Source: Methylobacterium sp. Leaf123
GTDB taxonomy: Bacteria; Pseudomonadota; Alphaproteobacteria; Rhizobiales; Beijerinckiaceae
Direction: 5' to 3'
DNA length: 64,000 bases
NCBI RefSeq assembly: GCF_001423405.1
Contig: NZ_LMNS01000036.1
Coordinates: 307,234 to 371,233, forward strand
Part shown: positions 27,222 to 36,225 of the stretch, piece after piece
How positions within the stretch are numbered: the stretch's first letter is position 1
How the letters are laid out: each line of letters begins with the position of its first letter
The notes under the pieces: generated by a model
The model's database searches: none
Told to the model about the DNA's origin: nothing
Seen by the model: only the letters and a program-made list of their open reading frames with translations
Translations under genes and position numbers: made by a program

Positions 27222-28124
27222 ATGGCGATCAACCAGAACTACGAGCGCAGGGTGCTCGTTGTGGGGCACCGACCCTACTTTGAACTTCACATGCCGGAGA
27301 CGCATGGAAAGACGCTGATCCATAAGCTCGAATTTTATCATGGGGTTGAGAATCGCGCATTCAACGTAATCGAGGCCTTCAAGCCGGACGCGCTGCTTGC
27401 GTTTCGGCCCGAGCTTGTGCCGCTATCCGTGCTGCTCTCGTTTTCCGGCGAGAAAATCGGCTTCTCAAGCGAAATCTTCCCGCAAAAAATCGGGGATCGC
27501 ATCGTCGGAGCAGAGGTTCATAGAAGGAAATTCGATTTTTTTGACAATAGCGCGATCCGGCGGTTCGATCAGCTCTATCATTATGACATCTCTTCAAAAG
27601 AATTTTTCGATAGTGTCGGAATGAGATTTGCAGACTTTCCTCCTTATCCTCTTAATCCAATGCTTTTCGAGCAAAAAAATTGCCATAAAGATATCGATGT
27701 ACTTTTCATAGGGCGTGTCTCGCCGCGTAGGTATGAAATGCTCGAACCGTTAAAGCGGCGAAAATTTAGATTGGTCAGCATCGATCACGGGTTGTTTGGT
27801 GAAGAACTTGTCAATTTGCTTCGTAGGTCCAAGGTCGTTTTGAACATCCATGCGGAGGATCATGTGTCGTTCGAGCCTCGGACCTTGATCGGTGCCGCGG
27901 TCGGGGCAGTGGTCGTGTCGGAGCCTATCCCGATCCCGCCCTGGATGACGGCCTGCCCCTTCATCTTCACCAACGACCTAGGCAGCAATCTCATGTCTCG
28001 CCTCGACTTGGCCTTGGAGAGCTATGACGAGCAGCTGCGGCGCGCCGAAGCATTCCGGCGCGAGCTGGAAACATTGTGCTCCGCAAACCAGTTCATCGAT
28101 AGGTGCTTGTCGCGCGCAAAATGA
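27222..28124 (+). CDS. CgeB-like glycosyltransferase (family 1 type)
   Basis: A 300-residue protein whose C-terminal half matches GT-B glycosyltransferases of the CgeB/Glycos_transf_1_2 kind: DVLFIGRVSPRRYEML, LLRRSKVVLNIHAEDHVSFE, then RTLIGAAVGAVVVSE, the region that binds the nucleotide sugar. The N-terminal half starts RRVLVVGHRPYFELHMPE. I start it at 27222, four bases after the stop of the previous gene, which implies coupled translation; a longer frame from 27195 overlaps that gene. AT-rich codon use continues from the neighbour. Substrate unknown. Confidence 0.78.
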   Translation: MAINQNYERRVLVVGHRPYFELHMPETHGKTLIHKLEFYHGVENRAFNVIEAFKPDALLAFRPELVPLSVLLSFSGEKIGFSSEIFPQKIGDRIVGAEVHRRKFDFFDNSAIRRFDQLYHYDISSKEFFDSVGMRFADFPPYPLNPMLFEQKNCHKDIDVLFIGRVSPRRYEMLEPLKRRKFRLVSIDHGLFGEELVNLLRRSKVVLNIHAEDHVSFEPRTLIGAAVGAVVVSEPIPIPPWMTACPFIFTNDLGSNLMSRLDLALESYDEQLRRAEAFRRELETLCSANQFIDRCLSRAK

Positions 28125-28152
28125 AATTTTGATAGTTATCGCGGAGGGGCGT

Positions 28153-29031
28153 GTGGCCGGAAGATCAATCCGACTGAAGGAATATGGTGCAAACCTTGAT
28201 TTCGAGGCGATCCCCTCCGCAGATTACGTTGAGGCCCGTGGTCATGCCATCGATGACCGCCCGTGCCGCGTTCGTACCGATGAGAACGGGTTCATTCTGT
28301 CCGGCCATTCCTTAACAGGTAAGACGATCATCGGATTGGGGGACAGCGTGCTGGAATGCCTGTTCGTCAAAGAAGATGACCGCTTCTGTGCGCAGCTCCA
28401 GAAACGGATACGTCAGAAGACGAGTCAGAGCATCAATGTGCTGAATGGCGGCTACAGCGGGAGTACGACGCTCCATGTCCTAAATGCCTTCATCAACAAG
28501 GTCGTCCCGCTGAAACCGGATGCGGTCTTCCTCATGACCGGCATCATGGATCTGGAAGCGATGTTCAAGGTCGACAGCTTCTGGAGCAAAGACGCCTATC
28601 TGCGCAGCATCATGGACAACGGCGACGCGCCGGGTTTCTGGGATCAGAATTTTCGCGAGGAAATGGACGAGAACAGTCGATCGACCCTCAATCGACTGCT
28701 CATCGACGCCGCGCGAGCGTTCGCGATCCCGCTCGTGTTCGTTTCGACCCCGCACCAGACTGTCTTTCAGGGAGCGTATGTACAAGGACATTATCCAAGC
28801 AAGGACGCGTATTCCGTCAGGGTGCGCAATCGCCGCTCGGCGAACCGGCAGATCGAAGACCTATGCTGCCAGCTCGGTACTCATTACATCGACATCCAGT
28901 CGTTTGCCGACGGCTTGGATGGCATGTTCTATGATGACATCCATTTGACCGGGCTCGGGGCGGGGCGGGCAGCAGAGGCATTGGTCGAGCGCGGATTCGC
29001 CCAGGCGCTCCGAGACCAGGGCGTGATCTGA
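28153..29031 (+). CDS. SGNH/GDSL-type hydrolase
   Basis: A 292-residue SGNH-fold protein. Block I is GLGDSVLECLF with the nucleophile serine, block II GGYSGSTTLH, block III the TGIMDLE stretch, and block V DDIHLT with the catalytic Asp and His. Such enzymes often add or remove acetyl groups on polysaccharides, which suits the two glycosyltransferases upstream. A GTG at 28153 is chosen because GGAGGGG lies five bases before it, and the longer frame from 28024 overlaps the previous gene and has no such site. It starts 28 bases after that gene. GC rises again towards its 3' end. Confidence 0.78.
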   Translation: MAGRSIRLKEYGANLDFEAIPSADYVEARGHAIDDRPCRVRTDENGFILSGHSLTGKTIIGLGDSVLECLFVKEDDRFCAQLQKRIRQKTSQSINVLNGGYSGSTTLHVLNAFINKVVPLKPDAVFLMTGIMDLEAMFKVDSFWSKDAYLRSIMDNGDAPGFWDQNFREEMDENSRSTLNRLLIDAARAFAIPLVFVSTPHQTVFQGAYVQGHYPSKDAYSVRVRNRRSANRQIEDLCCQLGTHYIDIQSFADGLDGMFYDDIHLTGLGAGRAAEALVERGFAQALRDQGVI

Positions 29032-29082
29032 GTATCTCTCACAAGACGCCCGGTCGCTGGGCACTTTTCCTCCGTGCACGAA

Positions 29083-29101
29083 GGCGCAGCGGGCGCTTTT
29101 T
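29083..29101 (+). terminator. Possible terminator after the SGNH hydrolase
   Basis: GCGC-AGCGG-GCGC followed by TTTTT is a short GC stem with a T-run, about 55 bases past the stop. The stem is only 4-5 base pairs, so support is weak. Confidence 0.3.
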
Positions 29102-29224
29102 GAAAGATGCTCATCTGCGGTGAAGAGAGTCGGATCGAGATCCGGGACCATCGTTCCAAATCCGATGGTTGGGGGCGATGCTTCGGAGCGCGTTTCGACG
29201 CGACGGTCCCCGTCGCCGGAGCCT

Positions 29225-30967
29225 TCACCCCGCCGCCGGCCCGTCCTCCCGCAAGGCGCGGCGCAGCACCTTGCCGACATTGGTCTTCGGCAGGCTGTCC
29301 TGAATCACGATCCGGCGGGGCACCTTGTAGCCGGTGAGGCTCGCGCGGGCATGCGCCCTGAGCGCGTCGGGATCCACCGACGGATCGCGCAGGACCACGT
29401 GGGCGACGACCATCTCGCCGCTGTCGCCGCAGGGCGCGCCGACCACGGCGCATTCGACCACCGCCGGGTGGGTGGCGAGCACGTCCTCGACCTCGTTCGG
29501 ATAGACGTTGAAGCCGGAGACGAGGATCATGTCCTTCATCCGGTCGACGATGCGGATCTGCCCGTCCGGCGTCATCACCGCCACGTCGCCGGTGCGGAAG
29601 AAGCCGTCGGCGGTCATCGCCGCCCGCGTCTCCTCCGGGCGGTTCCAGTAGCCGGCCATGACCTGGGGGCCGCGCACGCAGAGTTCGCCCGGCACGCCGA
29701 AGGGCAGCACCGTGCCGTCCTCGGCGCGGATCGTCACCTCGGTCGAGGGCAAGGGATAGCCGATCGTCCCGGTCCACTCGGCGAGGCCGAGCGGGTTGAC
29801 GCTCACCACCGGCGAGGTCTCCGACAGGCCATAGCCTTCGAGGATGGTATGGCCGGTGATCGCCTTCCAGCGGGCGGCCACCGCCGACTGCACCGCCATG
29901 CCGCCGCCGACCACGTAATCGACCTGCGAGAAATCGACCGTGCCGATCTTCGGGTGGTTGTTGAGGGCGTTGAACAGCGTGTTCACCCCGGCGAAGTTGG
30001 TGAAGCGGGTGCGGCTGAGCGTCTTCACGAAGCCGTCGAGGTCGCGCGGGTTCGGGATCAGGAGGCAGCAGCCGCCGAGCCGGAAGAAGAACAGGAAGCA
30101 GGCCGTCAGCGCGAAGATGTGGTAGAGCGGCAGCGCCGTCACCGCCACCTGTCTCTCCCCATCCCCGCCCCCCGACGGGCCGCGGAACCAGGCCCGGCTC
30201 TGCTCGACATTGGCCATGATGTTGCGGTGGGTCAGCATCGCCGCCTTGGCGATGCCGGTGGTGCCGCCGGTATATTGCAGGAAGGCGACGTCGCCGGGCT
30301 CGATCAGGACCGAGGGGCGTTTGAGGCCGCGGCCCGTCCGCACCACCGCCTCGAACCGCTGGGTCCGCCCGGCCGGCAGGGTGTAGGGCGGCACCGCCCG
30401 CTTCACCCGCCGCGAGACGAGATCGACGATCCGCCCCTTCAGCCCCAGCAGGTCGCCGGGCCCCGCCACGACGATCCGCTCCACGCTCGGCATCTGCGGC
30501 AGCGCCTGCTCGACCGTGTGGCAGAAATTCTCCAGCACGAAGAGGACGCGCGCGCCGGAATCGTTGATCTGCGCGGCGAGTTCGCGCGGGGTGTAGAGCG
30601 GGTTGACGTTGACCACGGTGCAGCCCGCCACCAGCGCGCCGAGCAGCGTGACGGGGCAGGCCGGGACGTTGGGCATCATCACCGCGACGCGGTCGCCGAT
30701 GCCGTCCACGCCCTTCTCGCTGCCCTTGCCGGCCTTGCCGTAGCCGTTGGCGGCGAGCCACGCCGCCACCGCCTGCGCCGCGGCGCCGACCTCGCGGTAG
30801 CGCAGGCTCGCGCCGAAACAGGTGATGGCCGGGCTCTCGGCGAAGCGCAGCACGCTGCGGTCGAACAGATCGACCACCGTGCCGACGGAATCGGCATCGA
30901 TGTCGGCGGGAATGCCGGGGGGATAGGCAGCCAGCCAGGGACGCTCCGCGCTCCGGTCCTGCGCCAT
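29225..30967 (-). CDS. Long-chain fatty acid-CoA ligase (AMP-binding)
   Basis: A 580-residue acyl-adenylate-forming enzyme. The AMP-binding P-loop YTGGTTGIAKAAMLTHRN lies near 220, the adenine-binding ILEGYGLSETSP near 380, and FRTGDVAVMTPDGQIRIVDR near 485, with the C-terminal lid IVDRMKDMILVSGFNVYPNE and a near-terminal catalytic lysine in LPKTNVGKVLRR. Length and motifs match FadD-like long-chain acyl-CoA synthetases. It activates free fatty acids for beta-oxidation or lipid synthesis. It stands alone; its promoter lies in the short gap to the membrane-protein gene. Confidence 0.94.
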   Translation of the reverse strand: MAQDRSAERPWLAAYPPGIPADIDADSVGTVVDLFDRSVLRFAESPAITCFGASLRYREVGAAAQAVAAWLAANGYGKAGKGSEKGVDGIGDRVAVMMPNVPACPVTLLGALVAGCTVVNVNPLYTPRELAAQINDSGARVLFVLENFCHTVEQALPQMPSVERIVVAGPGDLLGLKGRIVDLVSRRVKRAVPPYTLPAGRTQRFEAVVRTGRGLKRPSVLIEPGDVAFLQYTGGTTGIAKAAMLTHRNIMANVEQSRAWFRGPSGGGDGERQVAVTALPLYHIFALTACFLFFFRLGGCCLLIPNPRDLDGFVKTLSRTRFTNFAGVNTLFNALNNHPKIGTVDFSQVDYVVGGGMAVQSAVAARWKAITGHTILEGYGLSETSPVVSVNPLGLAEWTGTIGYPLPSTEVTIRAEDGTVLPFGVPGELCVRGPQVMAGYWNRPEETRAAMTADGFFRTGDVAVMTPDGQIRIVDRMKDMILVSGFNVYPNEVEDVLATHPAVVECAVVGAPCGDSGEMVVAHVVLRDPSVDPDALRAHARASLTGYKVPRRIVIQDSLPKTNVGKVLRRALREDGPAAG

Positions 30968-31064
30968 CCTCGTCCCTCCTGCCCTGTGACGCGGCTTATG
31001 AGGGCCGGCCTCACGCCGGCTCCGCCGCTTCCCGTTGTGGCTTAAGCGTTTCCGGCGCGTTCGA

Positions 31065-31865
31065 TCAAGCCACGCCCATCCGCGCGGCTTGAGGGGGGGC
31101 CTGGGCTGTTCGCCGCGGCCGCAAGCGGGCGGCCACGAGCAGCCCGTGCGGCAGGGCGGCGACCGTCAGCACCAGGGCGGCGACGACGAGGTCGCGGGCG
31201 TCGAGCAGGCGGCGCGGCCACGGGCCGAACCCGGCATCGCGGGCGAGCCCGACCATGGCGGCGGCGAACCACAGGGCGAGGAACCCCGCGACCCATCCCA
31301 GCAGCGCCCGCCCTGCCCTGCGCCCGCGGCTTCCGCTGCGCGCCGGACCCGGCCGGCCGGCCAGACGTGCGCCAAGCCCCATGGCCAGCCCGAACAGGCC
31401 CGCGGCGGCGCCCGCCCCCATCGCGTAGGCGAGCGCCATCGGCGTGCCGTTGAGGAAGGCGCCGCTGCCGGTGGCGAAGCCTGCCCGCAGCACGAAGCCG
31501 CCGAAGGTCGGGTGCAGGCTCACGGCCAGGACCAGCGCGAGGCCGATCCCCCCGCCGACGATCCGCCGGACCAGCGAGGCGGGGCCCGGCGCCAGCATGA
31601 CGGTCAGGATGCGGGTGAGCCCGTAGACCAGTCCGAAGACGAAGAGCGGGTAGCGGTCGAGGAAGAAGCCGTAGAACCGCGTCGCCACGTCCGGCGGCAT
31701 CGCGCTGCGCTGATCGAAGCCGGTGAGGAAGACGACGAACAGGGCGGCGAGCGCCGCCAGCAGCGGCGCTGCGGCGATGGCCAGGCGGCCCCGTTGCGAG
31801 CGCGATGCAGGCGCCTCCGCCGAACCGGCCTCCGGGCCGGCGGAGAGCGCTCCGGTGCGGCTCAC
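31065..31865 (-). CDS. Polytopic membrane protein of unknown function
   Basis: A 266-residue protein. The GTG start at 31865 overlaps the pepA stop codon (GTGA), so translation is coupled; a much longer open frame in this phase is a shadow of pepA. Six to seven hydrophobic segments are visible, for example LLAALAALFVVFLTGF, FVFGLVYGLTRILTVML and VGGGIGLALVLAVSL, with a Gly-rich stretch MALAYAMGAGAAAGLFGLAM. The C-terminus is basic. No family was recognised. Many relatives carry the DNA polymerase III chi gene after pepA; this is not chi. Confidence 0.7.
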   Translation of the reverse strand: MSRTGALSAGPEAGSAEAPASRSQRGRLAIAAAPLLAALAALFVVFLTGFDQRSAMPPDVATRFYGFFLDRYPLFVFGLVYGLTRILTVMLAPGPASLVRRIVGGGIGLALVLAVSLHPTFGGFVLRAGFATGSGAFLNGTPMALAYAMGAGAAAGLFGLAMGLGARLAGRPGPARSGSRGRRAGRALLGWVAGFLALWFAAAMVGLARDAGFGPWPRRLLDARDLVVAALVLTVAALPHGLLVAARLRPRRTAQAPPQAARMGVA

Positions 31866-33355
31866 CGCTCGTAGTGTTCGCGCACGAGCCGGTCGAGCAG
31901 GCGCACGCCCCAGCCCGCGCCCCAGCTCCGGTTGATCTCGGAGGGGGTGGAGGACATGCCGACGCCGGCGATGTCGAGATGGGCCCACGGCACGTCGTTG
32001 ACGTAGCGCTTGAGGAAGGCCGCCGCCGTGGCCGCGCCGCCGTGGCGCCCGCCGGTGTTCTTCATGTCGGCGAACTTCGAGTCGATCGCCTTGTCGAAGG
32101 CCGGGATCAGCGGCATCCGCCACACCTTCTCGCCCGCCGCCTCGCCGGCCGCGGTGATCTGCGCCGAGAGCGCGTCGTCGTTGGAGAACAGGCCGGCGAT
32201 GTCCTGGCCGAGGGCGACGATGATCGCGCCGGTCAGCGTGGCCAGATCGATCATCGCCTTGGGCTTGTAGGTCGCCTGGACGTGCCAGAGCACGTCGGCG
32301 AGCACGAGGCGGCCTTCCGCGTCGGTGTTGATGACCTCGATGGTCTGGCCTGAGAGGGAGGTGACGATGTCGGAGGGGCGGTAGGCATTGCCGTCGGGCA
32401 TGTTCTCGACGATGCCGATGGCGCCGATCACGTTGGCCTTGGCCTTGCGCGAGGCCAGAGCGTGCAGGGTGCCGACGACCGCGGCCGAGCCGCCCATATC
32501 GCCCTTCATGTCTTCCATGCCGCCGGCCGACTTGATCGAGACGCCGCCGGAATCGAACACCACGCCCTTGCCGATCAGCGCCAGCGGCGGCTCGGAGGCG
32601 TCGTCCGCCCCGTTCCAGCGCATGATCGCCACCCGCGGCTCGCGGGCTGAGCCCTGCGCCACCGCGAGCAGGGCGCCCATGCCGATTTCCTTCATCCGCG
32701 CCACGTCGAGAATCTCGACCTCGACGCCGAGGCGCGTCAGCTCGGAGACGCGGCGGGCATATTCCTCGGGATAGAGGACGTTCGGCGGCTCGTTGACGAG
32801 GTTGCGGGCGAGGATCACGCCCTCGGCCACTGCCTCGGCGCTCCGCGCGGCGGCCTCGACGGCGGACGGGTCGGCGACACGCAGGGTCAGCGCGGCACCC
32901 GCCTCGTCCTCGTCCTTCTTCTTGGTCTTGTACTGGTCGAAGCGGTAGCTGCGCAGGCGGGCGCCGAGGGTGAAGTCGGCGACATCCCGGGCGGTGGCGG
33001 CGAAACCCTGCCCGTCGATCACGACGCGGGCGCTGCGGGCGCCGACCTTGCCGGCGGTGAAGCCGCCGAGCACGGTCCAATCGATCTTGGCCCGGTCCTT
33101 CTCGGACCCCAGCCCGATCACCACGAGCCGGTCGGCCTCCACCCCCGCCGGGGCCGGGAGGACCAGCGCGCTCTGCGCCTTGCCCTTGAAGCGCTCGCTC
33201 GCGGCGGCGCGGGCGACCAGCTCGGTTCCGGGCCGGCCGAGCGCCTCGGCGGCGGCACCGGACAGGGCGAGGTCGTCGCCCACGAACACCACGAGGTCGC
33301 CCCCGGTGCCGCGCGACGTCAGCGGCTCAAAGGCGATTTCGATCCCACCGGCCAT
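31862..33355 (-). CDS. pepA: Leucyl aminopeptidase (M17)
   Basis: A 497-residue cytosolic metallo-aminopeptidase. The catalytic domain (about 190-490) carries IGKGVVFDSGGVSIK, with a metal-binding lysine and aspartate, MKGDMGGSAAV, and the signature NTDAEGRLVLAD. An N-terminal domain (about 1-160) precedes it. I start at the ATG at 33355 (MAGGIEIAFEPL), because the upstream extension of the frame to 33571 has no family similarity. It is divergent in context from lptF through the intervening outer-membrane gene. The 273-base gap on its 5' side holds no other gene that I can support. Confidence 0.95.
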   Translation of the reverse strand: MAGGIEIAFEPLTSRGTGGDLVVFVGDDLALSGAAAEALGRPGTELVARAAASERFKGKAQSALVLPAPAGVEADRLVVIGLGSEKDRAKIDWTVLGGFTAGKVGARSARVVIDGQGFAATARDVADFTLGARLRSYRFDQYKTKKKDEDEAGAALTLRVADPSAVEAAARSAEAVAEGVILARNLVNEPPNVLYPEEYARRVSELTRLGVEVEILDVARMKEIGMGALLAVAQGSAREPRVAIMRWNGADDASEPPLALIGKGVVFDSGGVSIKSAGGMEDMKGDMGGSAAVVGTLHALASRKAKANVIGAIGIVENMPDGNAYRPSDIVTSLSGQTIEVINTDAEGRLVLADVLWHVQATYKPKAMIDLATLTGAIIVALGQDIAGLFSNDDALSAQITAAGEAAGEKVWRMPLIPAFDKAIDSKFADMKNTGGRHGGAATAAAFLKRYVNDVPWAHLDIAGVGMSSTPSEINRSWGAGWGVRLLDRLVREHYER

Positions 33356-33628
33356 GATGCTCTTTGCTCTCAACCCGTCTTCCGCCGGCTCCTCCGCGGA
33401 CCCCGCGAAAACCGGCGAACCTGTGTACCCGCTGAAACGCAGAACGCAACGCGGGGACCGGCCGCAGCCGGGGCCATCGCGTGACGGCGACGACCCTGGT
33501 TTCCGGCTGGCCTCCGTCGCCGGGGCCCGGCCGCGCGGACAATCGCGGTTCCTTGGGCTTGCGCGCCGCAAAGCCGCTGGTGCGGCTTCGCGCGATGCCC
33601 CTGAGGCCGCGATGCGTTCGGGCTGCGC

Positions 33629-34618
33629 TCAGTCCTTCCACACGAGCGGGCTGGGCGCGGCTTCCGCCGTCTGGCCCATATTCGGCGCGTAGAGCGGCAG
33701 GACGAGGCGAAACCAGCCGCGGGTCTCCTCATTGTCCTGCAACTGGCCGGTGCGGGTGCGCGTCTGGCGGGCGACCACGTCGCGGGCGACATAGGCCTGC
33801 ACGATGAACCGGTCGAAGTTGTAGCCGACGAGGCCGCCGACCGCGAGTTGCCCGGTCTTCTGGTAGTTGCGGTAGAGCGGATCGCTGCGGTCCACCGCGA
33901 GGTCGAGGGAGCCGTAGGCGATCGGGCCGATCTCGAACTTGCCGAATTTCTTGACCAGCGTCAGGTCGAGATTGAGCCCGTCCGCTTGCCCGATCGGCCC
34001 CAGCGCCTGCCCGACCCGGCCGCCGAAGCGGGCGCGCGGGTCCACGGTCAGGCCGTGGGAGAGCGAGGCGCTGATGTTGTAGCTGCCGTCGCCGACATAG
34101 GTGGCCGAAAAGGTCTGGCGGATGGTGGTCGAGGCCAGTTGCGGCAGGAGCGGCGTGCCCGCGAAGCCGGCGCCGAGCGAGCCGCGGTCGCTGAACGGAA
34201 GGTAGGCGCCGAGCAGGTAGGAGACGCCGAAGCCGTTCCCGAGATTCCAGGCCAGGATGTTGGCGACCAGCGGGTTGTACATCACGCTGACGTCGCGGTT
34301 GGGTAGCGGCGTCGGGTTGCGGGTGTTGACGAACAGGGTCGGGAACGAGACGACCGGCTGGATCTGCGCGCCGAACAGCTTGTAGGGCGAGGCCCAGACC
34401 AGGAACGGGATGTTGCCCATCGTGTCCGGCGCGTTCGGCCGGTCGGCGCGGCCGACGGTGAAGGTGTCGACCGCGATGACGACACCGGTCGGCAGGGGAT
34501 AACCCGCGGTGAGGCCGATCTGCTCGCCGGGGCGCGTCACCGGGGCGGCATAGGCCGTGCTCGCCGCGATGCTTGGGCACGCCGTGACGACGCGCAGCGT
34601 CGTCCTTCTCTTCTGCAT
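33629..34618 (-). CDS. Outer-membrane protein of the phenol-degradation MetA/transporter family
   Basis: A 329-residue protein with a signal peptide ending TAYA-AP and a beta-barrel-like body of alternating aromatic strands (FGVSYLLGAYLPFSDRG, FEIGPIAYGSLDL, GGLVGYNFDRFIVQAYV). It resembles PF13557-type proteins found in catabolic clusters and annotated as transporters. The start at 34618 is favoured by GGGGGGAG five bases upstream; a longer form from 34657 lacks this. Substrate unknown. It does not end in the usual aromatic residue (SPLVWKD). Confidence 0.8.
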   Translation of the reverse strand: MQKRRTTLRVVTACPSIAASTAYAAPVTRPGEQIGLTAGYPLPTGVVIAVDTFTVGRADRPNAPDTMGNIPFLVWASPYKLFGAQIQPVVSFPTLFVNTRNPTPLPNRDVSVMYNPLVANILAWNLGNGFGVSYLLGAYLPFSDRGSLGAGFAGTPLLPQLASTTIRQTFSATYVGDGSYNISASLSHGLTVDPRARFGGRVGQALGPIGQADGLNLDLTLVKKFGKFEIGPIAYGSLDLAVDRSDPLYRNYQKTGQLAVGGLVGYNFDRFIVQAYVARDVVARQTRTRTGQLQDNEETRGWFRLVLPLYAPNMGQTAEAAPSPLVWKD

Positions 34619-34639
34619 GTCTCCCCCCGTATCTTGGCC

Positions 34640-35045
34640 GGACCGGCTTTGATCCATCTTATGGTATATAATTCGCCTTTTTCAATCGTTAAAATTGTGA
34701 AATGCAGTCGATCTGTGCAGTTTAGGTTTTCGGCAACAGTCAAACAAAAAGGCGATCAAGACCGGTGACAGACAAATGCATTTTGTTGCTGGTCATCCGG
34801 CGCTACGCAGCTTCGGCCTGATCTATCGATGCCGCATCCTCCGGCGACCCGGCCGGAAATGGGCGGTCGCGCGCGGTCCGACGGCCCGTCGATCGCGCCG
34901 CGAAACGGCCTCAATCCGGGCGCCCCGAGACTCTGAGCGCCAAAGCTCGGCCTTCGGGACGGCTTGGCCTGGACGCCGCGACCGGCGAGACTGCGCGGCG
35001 CCGGGACCGGTGGCGAGGAAGGGGTTCGAGGGGCGGAAGGCGCGG
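34640..35045. promoter_or_regulatory. AT-rich divergent promoter region between the MetA-like gene and lptF
   Basis: The stretch 34655-34790 is strikingly AT-rich for this genome (TTATGGTATATAATTCGCC). On the minus strand TTGAAA and ATAAGA are 17 bases apart, a plausible promoter for the outer-membrane gene. The GC-rich remainder up to 35045 probably contains the lptF promoter and leader but no clear motif. A frame open from 34776 into lptF lacks family similarity. Confidence 0.35.
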
Positions 35046-36215
35046 ATGACGCAGATCGAGCGCTACATATTCAGGATCGCGCTCGGGGCCTTCCTCACCT
35101 GTCTGATCGGCCTCACCGGCACGATCTGGGTGACGCAGGCCCTGCGCGAACTCGACCTCGTCACGGCCAAGGGGCAGACGCTCCTCGTCTTCCTGTTCAT
35201 CACCGCCCTGTCGCTGCCGACGCTGATCACGGTGATCGCCCCGGTCGCCCTGTTCATCGCCTGCGTCTACGCGCTGAACAAGCTCAACGGCGATTCCGAA
35301 CTCATCGTGATGTCGGCCGCCGGCATGCCGCCGCGCCAGTTGCTGCGGCCCTTCGCCACGCTGGCCTTCGCGATCAGCGTCGTGGTCGCCTTCCTGACGA
35401 TCCAGGTGATGCCCTCCTCCTTCCAGGAGCTGCGCGACGTGCTGACCCGGGTGCGGGGGGATTTCGTCGCCAACGTCGTCAAGGAGGGCCAGTTCACGGC
35501 GCTCGACAACGGCATCACCTTCCATTTCCGCGAGCGCGGCGCCGACGGCTCGCTCCAGGGCCTGTTCATTCAGGACAAGCGCGAGGCCGGCAAGGCGGTG
35601 GTCTACCTCGCCGAGCGCGGGCGCGTCAGCGAGGTCGATGGGCAGACCTACCTCGTTCTGGAGAAGGGCAGCATCCACCGCCAGCAGAAGGACAGCCGCG
35701 ATTCCTCGATCGTGAGCTATGAGCGCTACGCCGTCGATCTCGCCGCCTTCACGCCGCCGGACTCGGAGACGGTCTACAAGCCGCGCGAGCGCTCGACCCT
35801 GGCCCTGCTCTTCCCCGATACGGCGGAGGGCTATTACCGCCTGCAGAAGGGCCGCTTCCGGGCCGAACTCCATGACCGGCTCTCGGCCTGGCTCTACCCG
35901 CTGGCCCTCGCCTTCATCGCGTTCGCCGCGCTCGGTGATCCGCGCACCACCCGCCAGGGGCGGGGCTTGGCCGTGGCAGGCGCGGTGATCGGCGTCATCG
36001 CGTTGCGCATCGCCGGCTTTGCCGCGAGCAGTGCCGCCGTGCGCAGCCCCGGCGCGGTGGTGGCGATCTATGCCGCGCCGCTCGGGGCGATCGCCCTCTC
36101 CTGCCTGCTGATCTTCGGCGGTGCCCGAACCCGCGCGATGAACGAGGGGTTCGGCCGGCTCGGTCGGCGGCTCGCCGCCGGCCTGCGCCGTCGCCCGCTC
36201 GCCGGACGGGCCTGA
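35046..36215 (+). CDS. lptF: LPS export permease LptF
   Basis: A 389-residue inner-membrane subunit of the LptB2FG transporter, which extracts lipopolysaccharide and feeds it to the periplasmic bridge. It starts MTQIERYIFRIALGAFL at 35046. Three membrane segments come first (to about 120), then a periplasmic jellyroll domain (about 130-270, TALDNGITFHFRERG), then three more segments (about 280-375). The coupling-helix region is NGDSELIVMSAAGM. It lies 10 bases upstream of lptG. Confidence 0.94.
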   Translation: MTQIERYIFRIALGAFLTCLIGLTGTIWVTQALRELDLVTAKGQTLLVFLFITALSLPTLITVIAPVALFIACVYALNKLNGDSELIVMSAAGMPPRQLLRPFATLAFAISVVVAFLTIQVMPSSFQELRDVLTRVRGDFVANVVKEGQFTALDNGITFHFRERGADGSLQGLFIQDKREAGKAVVYLAERGRVSEVDGQTYLVLEKGSIHRQQKDSRDSSIVSYERYAVDLAAFTPPDSETVYKPRERSTLALLFPDTAEGYYRLQKGRFRAELHDRLSAWLYPLALAFIAFAALGDPRTTRQGRGLAVAGAVIGVIALRIAGFAASSAAVRSPGAVVAIYAAPLGAIALSCLLIFGGARTRAMNEGFGRLGRRLAAGLRRRPLAGRA

Positions 36216-36225
36216 GGGCGCCGGC

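Noticed and set aside
31866..33080. Long minus-strand frame joined to the membrane protein after pepA
   Set aside because: Its N-terminal 400 residues are pepA in another phase. Only the part after the GTG at 31865 is membrane-like.
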